Shown here in pieces: positions 7,124 to 12,242 of a stretch of 12,242 nucleotides of DNA. Within the stretch, counting starts at the first letter, position 1. Each line of letters starts with the position of its first letter. The translations under genes were made by a program, and so were the position numbers. Where the stretch lies: the NCBI GenBank assembly GCA_046757585.1, contig JBHHYR010000115.1, positions 1 through 12,242 on the forward strand. Reading direction: 5' to 3'. The notes beneath the pieces were generated by a model. It was not told the origin of the DNA. It ran no database searches and saw only the letters and a program-made list of their open reading frames with translations. This stretch comes from JBHHYR01 sp046757585 (GTDB lineage Bacteria; Desulfobacterota; Binatia; HRBIN30).

Positions 7124-8173
7124 ATGCGTACTGCCAAAGATTTCTTCAAGCCTCTGGCCGTCGGTGCCCCACAGCCGCTCCGGGAGATTCCGTTCAGGCC
7201 GTCTCGCATGATCCATTTCTTCGATCCGAGTAACCCCAAGATGGCATCCAAGGTACCGGACCTAGCCGCGCGGTGTGACGTCCTGCTGGGCAATCTGGAA
7301 GATGCCATCCCGGCGGACAAGAAGGTGGAAGCACGCACGGGGCTCGTCCAGATCGCCAAGAACACGCGGTTCGGCCAGTGCCAGCTGTGGACACGAGTGA
7401 ACAGCCTCGACTCACCGTGGGTGCTTGACGACATCATAGAGCTGGTCACCGAGATCGGCGACAAGCTGGACGTGATCATGATCCCCAAGGTCGAGGGCGC
7501 CTGGGACATCCACTACGTGGACCGATTGCTGGCCCAGCTGGAGGCCAAGGTTGGATTGAAGAGGCCTCTCCTGCTCCACGCGATCCTCGAGACCGCTACT
7601 GGCGTCGCCAATGTGGAAGAGATCTCCGGTGCCAGCCCACGCATGCAGGGGCTGTCCCTCGGACCTGCCGATCTGGCCGCGTCCAGGCGCATGAAGACCA
7701 CGCGAGTCGGCGGCGGGCACCCGGGCTACCTGGTGCGCGCTGACCCCGATCCCGCCAATGAGAACGCCCCGCGGCCGACCGCCCAGCAAGACCTCTGGCA
7801 CTATACGCTCGCCCGCATGGTGGACGCCTGCAACGCGCACCGTATCTTGCCGTACTACGGTCCTTTTGGAGACATCAAGGATACCGTGGCGTGCGAAGAC
7901 CAGTTCCGCAACGCGTTCCTCATGGGCTGCGTGGGGGCCTGGAGCCTGCACCCGGTGCAGATCGACATCGCCAGGCGGGTCTTCAGCCCCCCCGCTGCGG
8001 AGGTGCTCTGGGCAAAGCGGGTTATCGCCGAGATGGGTGATGGAACGGGTGCGGTGATGATTGACGGCAAGATGCAGGATGACGCGACTTTCAAGCAGTG
8101 CCGCGTGATGGTCGACCTTGCCAAGGCACTTGGCGACGAGGACGCGGAACTGAGGAAGGCGTACGAGTTCTAG
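7124..8173 (+). CDS. mcl: Malyl-CoA / beta-methylmalyl-CoA lyase (Mcl, HpcH/CitE superfamily)
   Basis: Cleaves or forms (S)-malyl-CoA (acetyl-CoA plus glyoxylate) and usually beta-methylmalyl-CoA (propionyl-CoA plus glyoxylate); the Chloroflexus enzyme also splits citramalyl-CoA. The length, 349 aa, matches the Chloroflexus-type enzyme. Key parts are NLEDAIPADKK (57-67), the CoA/substrate arginine in TRVNSLDSP (Arg91), Mg ligands Glu156 in ILETATGV and Asp183 in SLGPADLAASR, and the Mcl-specific MKTTRVGGGHPGYLV, YYGPFGDIKDTVACEDQFRN, WSLHPVQIDIARRVF and GAVMIDGKMQDDAT. The ATG follows AAGGAG by 7 nt. It heads a plus-strand cluster with a second lyase and a CoA-ligase pair, which fits glyoxylate, propionate or C1 (serine-cycle-like) assimilation. 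Family assignment is firm; the physiological direction is not known. Confidence 0.93.
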   Translation: MRTAKDFFKPLAVGAPQPLREIPFRPSRMIHFFDPSNPKMASKVPDLAARCDVLLGNLEDAIPADKKVEARTGLVQIAKNTRFGQCQLWTRVNSLDSPWVLDDIIELVTEIGDKLDVIMIPKVEGAWDIHYVDRLLAQLEAKVGLKRPLLLHAILETATGVANVEEISGASPRMQGLSLGPADLAASRRMKTTRVGGGHPGYLVRADPDPANENAPRPTAQQDLWHYTLARMVDACNAHRILPYYGPFGDIKDTVACEDQFRNAFLMGCVGAWSLHPVQIDIARRVFSPPAAEVLWAKRVIAEMGDGTGAVMIDGKMQDDATFKQCRVMVDLAKALGDEDAELRKAYEF

Positions 8174-8263
8174 AGGACGGTCGACAGTCAATGATCGACG
8201 CTCGTAGGTGGACCGCGTTGCTCGTGCACCGCCGACTGTTGATCATCAATCGGTAGCGTGTCC

Positions 8264-9142
8264 ATGAGACGTTCCTTACTGTTCGTTCCTGGGGCCGAAC
8301 CCCGCAAGCTCGAGCGGGCGCGCGGAGCGGGTGCGGACACCGTCCTGCTCGATCTCGAAGACTCGGTCCCACCGGAGCAGAAAGCGGATGCTCGCAGGCA
8401 CGTCGCCGCAGCGTTACGGGGTGGCGGCTTTGGTCAGGCGGAGGCCGCGGTACGCATCAACGCTCCTGGCACACCCTTCTTCGAGGCCGATCTGGAGGCG
8501 GTGGTTGACGGCGGTGCGCGCCTCATCATGCTGCCAAAATCCGACAGTGTGGAGGAGATCATTGCGGTGGTCGAGAGGTTGCAGGTGCTCGAACGGGGAC
8601 GACTGCGAGCGGGAAAGGAAGGTGTCAAGTTCCTGGCGTTGGTGGAAAGCCCCGCCGGGATCGCGCACGCGTGTGCAGTCGGCCGTGCCACGCCGAGGAT
8701 CGAGGCGCTGTGCTTCGGCCACGTCGACTTCTCGCTCCACATGGGTCTGACGGAGGCAGACGCCTCGCGCGGGATCGTCTACCACGCACGCTGTGCGTTG
8801 GTGATTGCGGCCAAGGCCTGCGGCGTCGCCGCCATCGACAGCGTGCATCTGGCAGTAAAGGATGACAGGTCCTTTCGCCAGGACGCTGAGCTTGGCCTCC
8901 ATCTCGGCTTCGAGGGCAAGCTCTGCATCCACCCGCGGCAGGTGGAGATTGCCAATGACGTCTATACGCCGCCGCCCGAGCAGATCACCTACGCGGTGCG
9001 CGTCATCGAGGCGTGGAAACACGCGCAGGCGGAAGGTCGGGGTGTGTTCACGTTGGACGACAAGATGATCGACGCACCCCTGGTCGCGGTGCAGCAGCGC
9101 GTACTCGCCCGCGCGCGACGGGCCGGCGTGCTTTCCAGCTGA
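8264..9142 (+). CDS. CitE/HpcH-family CoA-ester lyase (second lyase of the cluster)
   Basis: A 292-aa member of the CitE-like CoA-ester lyases, whose members split citramalyl-CoA, malyl-CoA, beta-methylmalyl-CoA or 3-hydroxy-3-methylglutaryl-type esters, or act as malyl-CoA thioesterases. Seen are RSLLFVPGAEPRKLERA, LLDLEDSVPPEQK, Arg64 in AVRINAPGT, PKSDSVEE, Mg ligands Glu128 in LVESPAGI and Asp155 in CFGHVDFS, and GFEGKLCIHPRQVEIAN followed by VYTPP. The core active site is therefore complete. It is much shorter than the preceding Mcl and lacks its GGGHPGY and GKMQDDAT blocks, so it is a distant paralogue, not a recent duplicate. A GTG at 8258 would add two residues; neither start has a good ribosome site. 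Citramalyl-CoA lyase is one plausible role, since that step produces pyruvate and acetyl-CoA. Confidence 0.88.
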   Translation: MRRSLLFVPGAEPRKLERARGAGADTVLLDLEDSVPPEQKADARRHVAAALRGGGFGQAEAAVRINAPGTPFFEADLEAVVDGGARLIMLPKSDSVEEIIAVVERLQVLERGRLRAGKEGVKFLALVESPAGIAHACAVGRATPRIEALCFGHVDFSLHMGLTEADASRGIVYHARCALVIAAKACGVAAIDSVHLAVKDDRSFRQDAELGLHLGFEGKLCIHPRQVEIANDVYTPPPEQITYAVRVIEAWKHAQAEGRGVFTLDDKMIDAPLVAVQQRVLARARRAGVLSS

Positions 9143-9203
9143 GGCACTTGTCCGTCGGAACTCGGCCGTTGGTGCGTGCTGATCGGAGGCGACTTCCGCC
9201 GTC

Positions 9204-9232
9204 TTGACACCCCGAGTGTGCCGGAGCATGGT
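9204..9232 (+). promoter_or_regulatory. Weak candidate promoter before the SucC-like gene
   Basis: The 263-bp gap between the second lyase and the SucC-like gene holds a consensus -35, TTGACA (9204-9209), and 17 bp later CATGGT, which matches TATAAT at only three positions. It could let the ligase-ferredoxin genes be expressed apart from the lyases. I see no convincing terminator or gene elsewhere in this gap. Confidence 0.25.
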
Positions 9233-9405
9233 GCGATCAACGGCCGCGGTAGGGTCTCGTTCAATCGGTCTCGCGGCGCGTGCCGCATCGCGGAGGAAGA
9301 CGAGTGACGGAATTCAGGGCGGGGTGGCTTGCGCGTTGAGTTCGTTTCCGCAAACAGGTATGCCCCGACGGGCCGGGCGGCACGCGATGAAGAGGGTCAT
9401 CTGAC

Positions 9406-10605
9406 ATGCGTTTCTACGAATTCGAGGCAAAGCGCCTGCTCGGCAAGCACAGTATTCCCGGTCCCCGGAGCGCAACGGTGCCAACGGCTGCCGAGGCGGA
9501 ACGGGTGGCTGCCGAATTTGGTTGTCCCGTCGTCCTGAAAGCCCAGGTCCTTTCGCCGGCTGCCAGAAGGGCCAGCGGCGTGCCGTCGGTTGAGAACCCG
9601 GTGCAAGCACGTGAACAGGCGGAGCGACTCCTCCAGCTCGACGACGGTGGCCGCAAGCCCGTGGGGGTTCTCGTCGAGAAAAAGCCGCCTGTCGCTCGAA
9701 GGTTCAGCGTGGCAGTTACCTACGACGGCATTCGCAAACTCCCTATGATGGCTGCAAGCGACATGGAAGGCAACATCGAAGAGATTGCCGAGAAACATCC
9801 CGACCACGTCACCCGGCGTCACTTCTCGGCACTTTTCCCGTTCTTCGATTACAGGGCCAAGGAGCTCGTCGCCGCGCTTGGCCTATCGGGCCCTGATCTG
9901 ACACGGATGACGGCAATCGTCTCACGGGTCGCACGGCTCTTCCTCAAGTATGACCTGACCCAGGCGGATGTCTCGTCGCTGGCGAAGCTGAAAGATGGGA
10001 CGTTCGTGGCGCTGAATTGCTACCTCGACATGGAAGTGGAAGGGCGCGCACGCCAGAAAGCGGTTCTCGACGAACTCGGTATCCGGCCGGATGACGCCCG
10101 TGCCGTGCGCGAGCCGACTCCGTTTGAAATCGAGGGAGCGAAGATCGACGCGGATGACCCTCGGGGCATCGTGGGCCCGGTGGTCGAGTTCGACGGCAAC
10201 ATTGGCCTCGTGATCGGAGCAGGTGGCGGGTCGCTCACGCTTACCGATGCGGTGAGAAAGCATGGTGGCCGTCCGGCGAACTACGCCGCGATCGGCGGTA
10301 ACCCGAGCGTGAAGAAGGCCGAGCGGCTGGCGAAACTAGTGCTCTCGAAGCCGGGCGTCGAGAAGATCGCGGTCATGTCGAATGTGGTGTCGAACACGCG
10401 CGCCGATCTCGTAGCGCGCGGCGTGATCAAGGGGATCATCGAGCTGGGATTCAATCCTGCGGAGAAGATCGCAATCTTCCGGGTGCCCGGAGCGTGGGAA
10501 GCCGACGCGTTCAAGATCCTCGAGAAATACGGCGTCGAGTACTGTGATCGCTCCGTCTCGATCAGCGAAGCGGCCAGGCGAGCGGTCGAGAAGATCGGAC
10601 GCTGA
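9406..10605 (+). CDS. Divergent SucC-like (ADP-forming acyl-CoA ligase beta) subunit with altered ATP-grasp residues
   Basis: Beta-type subunit of 399 aa, in the fold of succinyl-CoA synthetase, malate-CoA ligase and ATP-citrate lyase. The N-terminal ATP-grasp part begins MRFYEFEAKRLLGKH and keeps Lys45 in VVLKAQV. The usual glycine-rich GGRGKAGG loop reads PAARRASG (51-58). The EINPL motif reads DVSSL (188-192) and the following ALD reads ALN (Asn204), so both Mg ligands known in E. coli SucC (Asn199, Asp213) are Ser and Asn here. The C-terminal CoA-ligase domain is better kept: LVIGAGGGSLTLTDAV, PANYAAIGGNPS and a Rossmann-like end; this part recalls ATP-citrate lyase as much as SucC. The ATG has AGAGGG 9 nt upstream. 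The alpha subunit follows after 10 nt. Possible substrates are malate, methylmalate, citramalate or citrate; true catalytic competence is uncertain. Confidence 0.8.
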   Translation: MRFYEFEAKRLLGKHSIPGPRSATVPTAAEAERVAAEFGCPVVLKAQVLSPAARRASGVPSVENPVQAREQAERLLQLDDGGRKPVGVLVEKKPPVARRFSVAVTYDGIRKLPMMAASDMEGNIEEIAEKHPDHVTRRHFSALFPFFDYRAKELVAALGLSGPDLTRMTAIVSRVARLFLKYDLTQADVSSLAKLKDGTFVALNCYLDMEVEGRARQKAVLDELGIRPDDARAVREPTPFEIEGAKIDADDPRGIVGPVVEFDGNIGLVIGAGGGSLTLTDAVRKHGGRPANYAAIGGNPSVKKAERLAKLVLSKPGVEKIAVMSNVVSNTRADLVARGVIKGIIELGFNPAEKIAIFRVPGAWEADAFKILEKYGVEYCDRSVSISEAARRAVEKIGR

Positions 10606-10615
10606 AGACGCTGCC

Positions 10616-11533
10616 ATGGCCGTGCTCATTCACGAGAATTTCGAGTTCATCGTGCAGGGAATCACGGGCCGCGAGGCGCTCAACTTCACCCGCGAATGCC
10701 TCGAGTACGGCTCCAAAATCGTCGGCGGTGTCACACCCGGAAAGGGCGGTAGAGAAGTGTACGGCGTCCCCGTCTCCAACACGGTTCGTGAGATCACGTC
10801 GCGGCGGCGAGTCGATGGGTCGGTCATTACCGTCCCGCTTGCCTTCGCTCCCGATGCCGCGTTCGAAGCGATCGACGCCGGGATCAAACTCCTGGTCATC
10901 ATCACGGAAGGGATTCCGAGACGCGACGCTTCGCAGATCATCGAGTACGCGAGTCTGCACGGTGCGCGGGTCATCGGACCGAACTGCCTCGGGGTCATCG
11001 TGCCGGACGTGTGCCGCTTTGGCAGTCTCGGGGGCCCGGCTGTAGACTGTCGCAAGGCCTTCAAGCCTGGCATCGTCGGCGTCATGTCGCGCTCGGGCGG
11101 CATGACAACCGAGATCTGCAACGCGCTTTCCGGAGCGGGCCTCGGCGAAAGTACCGCCATCTCCATAGGCGGTGACCCAGTCATCGGATCCACGTACGCT
11201 GAGCTCATGCCCCTGTTCGAAGAGGACCCCGACACGAAGGCGATCGTGATCTACTCCGAGCCGGGTGGTGAATCGGAGGCAGAGCTTGCGCGATGGGCGC
11301 AGGAACACAAGAGCCGGCTGCCGATCGTGGCGTTCGTGGCGGGCCGCTTCATGGACGAGTTGCCCGGGATGAGCTTTGGTCACGCCGGCACCATCGTGGA
11401 GAAGAAGCTGGATTCACCGGCGGACAAGATCCGCCGGATGCGGGCGGCCGGGATCTCTGTCGCGGAAGAGATCGGTGACATCCCTGATCTGGTCAAAGAG
11501 CGTCTGAAAGGGGCCGGCGCGGCGGGAGCATAA
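10616..11533 (+). CDS. SucD-like (ADP-forming acyl-CoA ligase alpha) subunit with intact phospho-His
   Basis: Alpha-type subunit of 305 aa that should bind CoA and carry the phosphohistidine intermediate. It follows SucD closely in architecture: FIVQGITGREALNFT, KIVGGVTPGKGG, KLLVIITEGIP, ARVIGPNCLGVIVP, GIVGVMSRSGGMTTEI, SIGGDPVIGSTY and the active-site block FGHAGTIV with His256. The Glu that stabilises the histidine in GEIGG of SucD is kept as Glu215 in SEPGG. The start ATG lies 10 nt after the beta-subunit stop. Unlike its beta partner it shows no loss of key residues, which argues that the complex is catalytically alive. Succinate, malate or a related dicarboxylate are the likely substrates given the two lyases upstream. 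Confidence 0.87.
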   Translation: MAVLIHENFEFIVQGITGREALNFTRECLEYGSKIVGGVTPGKGGREVYGVPVSNTVREITSRRRVDGSVITVPLAFAPDAAFEAIDAGIKLLVIITEGIPRRDASQIIEYASLHGARVIGPNCLGVIVPDVCRFGSLGGPAVDCRKAFKPGIVGVMSRSGGMTTEICNALSGAGLGESTAISIGGDPVIGSTYAELMPLFEEDPDTKAIVIYSEPGGESEAELARWAQEHKSRLPIVAFVAGRFMDELPGMSFGHAGTIVEKKLDSPADKIRRMRAAGISVAEEIGDIPDLVKERLKGAGAAGA

Positions 11534-11535
11534 CC

Positions 11536-11760
11536 ATGAGCATGTTCATCCGCATCGATTTACGGGACAACGTGGTTCGGCAAACCGCGGGCCTCGCCAA
11601 GAAACTCGTCGAGGTCTGCCCCGTCAATATTTTCAAAGCCGGCCCTGAGGAGAATACGGTGGTGGTGAATGAAGACAACGTCGACGAATGCACGCTCTGC
11701 GACCTCTGCATGCAGGCCTCGCCCGACGGTGTCCGGGTCATCAAACTTTACGAAACGTAG
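11536..11760 (+). CDS. Small single-cluster [4Fe-4S] ferredoxin-like protein
   Basis: A 74-aa protein whose start lies 2 nt after the SucD-like stop, so it is certainly co-transcribed. It has four cysteines: Cys28 in EVCPVNIF, and Cys52, Cys55 and Cys58 in CTLCDLC. In a two-cluster ferredoxin CxxCxxC is followed by xxxCP; here that position is Ser62 (ASP), while the Cys28-Pro half supplies the fourth ligand. This is the FixX-like pattern of one [4Fe-4S] cluster. The mostly acidic sequence fits an electron carrier or an Fe-S subunit of a complex. Why a ferredoxin belongs to a CoA-ligase operon is unexplained; it may serve an oxidoreductase encoded elsewhere or bind the ligase. Confidence 0.85.
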   Translation: MSMFIRIDLRDNVVRQTAGLAKKLVEVCPVNIFKAGPEENTVVVNEDNVDECTLCDLCMQASPDGVRVIKLYET

Positions 11761-11855
11761 CGCCAAGGAAGGTGTTTGCGAACCAGCTGTACCTGCTGTT
11801 CGTCAATCCCGCCGCCGCGTAGGGGGAGCGCCGTTTGCCATGAAGAGGGAGACGG

Positions 11856-11891
11856 AAGAGCCTCGCAACCGCTTGCGATTGCGAGGCTCTT
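11856..11891. terminator. Hairpin terminator between the converging ferredoxin and tRNA-Met genes
   Basis: A perfect 13-bp inverted repeat (AAGAGCCTCGCAA at 11856-11868 and its complement at 11879-11891) with a 10-nt loop. It lies 6 nt past the 3' end of the minus-strand tRNA and about 95 nt after the ferredoxin stop. The AAGAG/CTCTT ends give a short U-rich tail on either strand, so it can serve both directions; the longer pyrimidine run follows on the tRNA strand. Confidence 0.75.
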
Positions 11892-11897
11892 CGAGAG

Positions 11898-11971
<74 letters not shown>

Positions 11972-11976
11972 GCCCG

Positions 11977-12005
11977 TTGTTAGCGGCGGGCCGGCTCGAT
12001 GTCAA
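11977..12005 (-). promoter_or_regulatory. Near-consensus sigma70 promoter of tRNA-fMet
   Basis: On the minus strand a perfect TTGACA (12005-12000) is followed after exactly 17 bp by TAACAA (11982-11977). The expected start of transcription, about 7 nt after the -10, falls at or within a few nt of the first tRNA base (11971). No other use for this promoter is visible. Confidence 0.75.
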
Positions 12006-12046
12006 CGGCAGCGAGTGGCGCGGACCGTATCGGGGTCCCGGCCGTC

Positions 12047-12064
12047 AAAGTGTGCAAAGTGTGC
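12047..12064 (+). repeat. 9-bp tandem duplication AAAGTGTGC x2
   Basis: Two perfect adjacent copies of AAAGTGTGC upstream of the tRNA promoter in sequence with no credible gene. It is too short to name a function; it could be a regulator half-site pair or slippage. Confidence 0.4.
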
Positions 12065-12116
12065 GTGGTACGCTCGAATCGTCCGTGGAACGGCCGCTGC
12101 AGCGGACAAATGCCGC

Positions 12117-12224
12117 TGTCCGTACCGGACTGCGCGCGTTACGCGAGCCCGACTTCGCGGCGTAACGTGGCAATCTGCCGCTCTTCTTGTCCGTACCGGA
12201 CTGCGCGCGTTACGCGAGCCCGAC
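12117..12224 (+). repeat. Two 37-bp direct repeats, period 71 bp, at the window edge
   Basis: Identical 37-bp copies at 12117-12153 and 12188-12224, with 34 bp between. Each copy contains two short palindromes, GTCCG-TAC-CGGAC and CGCG-TTA-CGCG. Both copies are also preceded by TGCCGCT, with six extra bases in the second. The unit shares TACCGGACTGC and GAGCCCGAC with the tRNA-fMet gene at 11950-11960 and 11937-11945. Only 18 bp remain after the second copy, so whether the array goes on is unknown. No copy exists 71 bp before the first. A repetitive palindromic element, tRNA-derived debris and a CRISPR edge are all conceivable; the last is least likely. Confidence 0.6.
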
Positions 12225-12242
12225 AGCGCGTTGGAGTGCACG

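Noticed and set aside
8174..8257. Possible operator or terminator between the two lyase genes (CGACAGTCAATGATC and CGACTGTTGATCATC look related)
   Set aside because: The two copies differ at four of about 15 positions and do not form a consistent hairpin, so nothing can be supported.
8414..9229. 271-codon minus-strand open frame opposite the second CoA-ester lyase
   Set aside because: Antisense shadow; rich in Arg, His and Pro with no recognisable motif.
12137..12167. Integron attC-like site (CGTTACGC pairing with GCGTAACG)
   Set aside because: The arms do not fit the GTTRRRY/RYYYAAC core rule, and no integrase or cassette is visible.
12117..12224. CRISPR array (37-bp repeats with a 34-bp spacer)
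   Set aside because: Only two copies are visible, no cas gene is near, and TGCCGCT precedes both copies, so the supposed spacer is related to the flank. The repeat contains two separate short palindromes and tRNA-like words.

Overview
The window is GC-rich DNA, densely coded and without mobile elements. It looks like chromosomal sequence from a Gram-negative bacterium, because it carries outer-membrane lipid-trafficking genes (MlaA, an HpnM/MlaC-type protein and an HpnN-type RND exporter). A GAF-GAF-GGDEF protein with deltaproteobacterial-looking sequence and a Chloroflexus-type malyl-CoA lyase suggest a Desulfobacterota, Myxococcota or Binatota-like organism. That placement is inference; no rRNA or other phylogenetic marker is present.

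Left part (1-3116): envelope lipid transport. A truncated hpnN-like RND/MMPL gene runs leftward out of the window. An hpnM/mlaC-like periplasmic lipid carrier is transcribed divergently from it. An mlaA-like gene converges on hpnM from the right. The mlaA reading frame has no stop where the MlaA domain ends and stays open for about 500 bases antisense to hpnM.

Middle (3159-6943, minus strand): a probable four-gene transcription unit of a GAF-GAF-GGDEF nucleotide cyclase, a small exported split-barrel (PPOX-like) protein, and the N- and C-terminal halves of a split transketolase. The last three genes overlap (8 bp and 4 bp), so they are probably translationally coupled. The GGDEF domain has Ser in the position that normally carries the guanine-contacting Asp, the signature of Hypr enzymes that make 3',3'-cGAMP.

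Right part (7124-11760, plus strand): a carbon-metabolism cluster of malyl-CoA lyase, a second CitE/HpcH-type CoA-ester lyase, a divergent SucC-like and SucD-like CoA-ligase pair, and a small single-cluster ferredoxin. A likely logic is that the ligase makes a dicarboxyl-CoA (malyl-, methylmalyl- or citramalyl-CoA) that the lyases split to glyoxylate or pyruvate plus acyl-CoA. The SucC-like subunit, however, has lost the usual Mg-ligand and ATP-loop residues, so its reaction is open.

Right edge (11856-12242): a hairpin terminator lies between the converging ferredoxin gene and an initiator tRNA-Met on the minus strand. The tRNA has a near-consensus sigma70 promoter placed so close that the transcript would be almost leaderless. 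Beyond it are two 37-bp direct repeats (period 71 bp) built from short palindromes, which share an 11-mer and a 9-mer with the tRNA gene.
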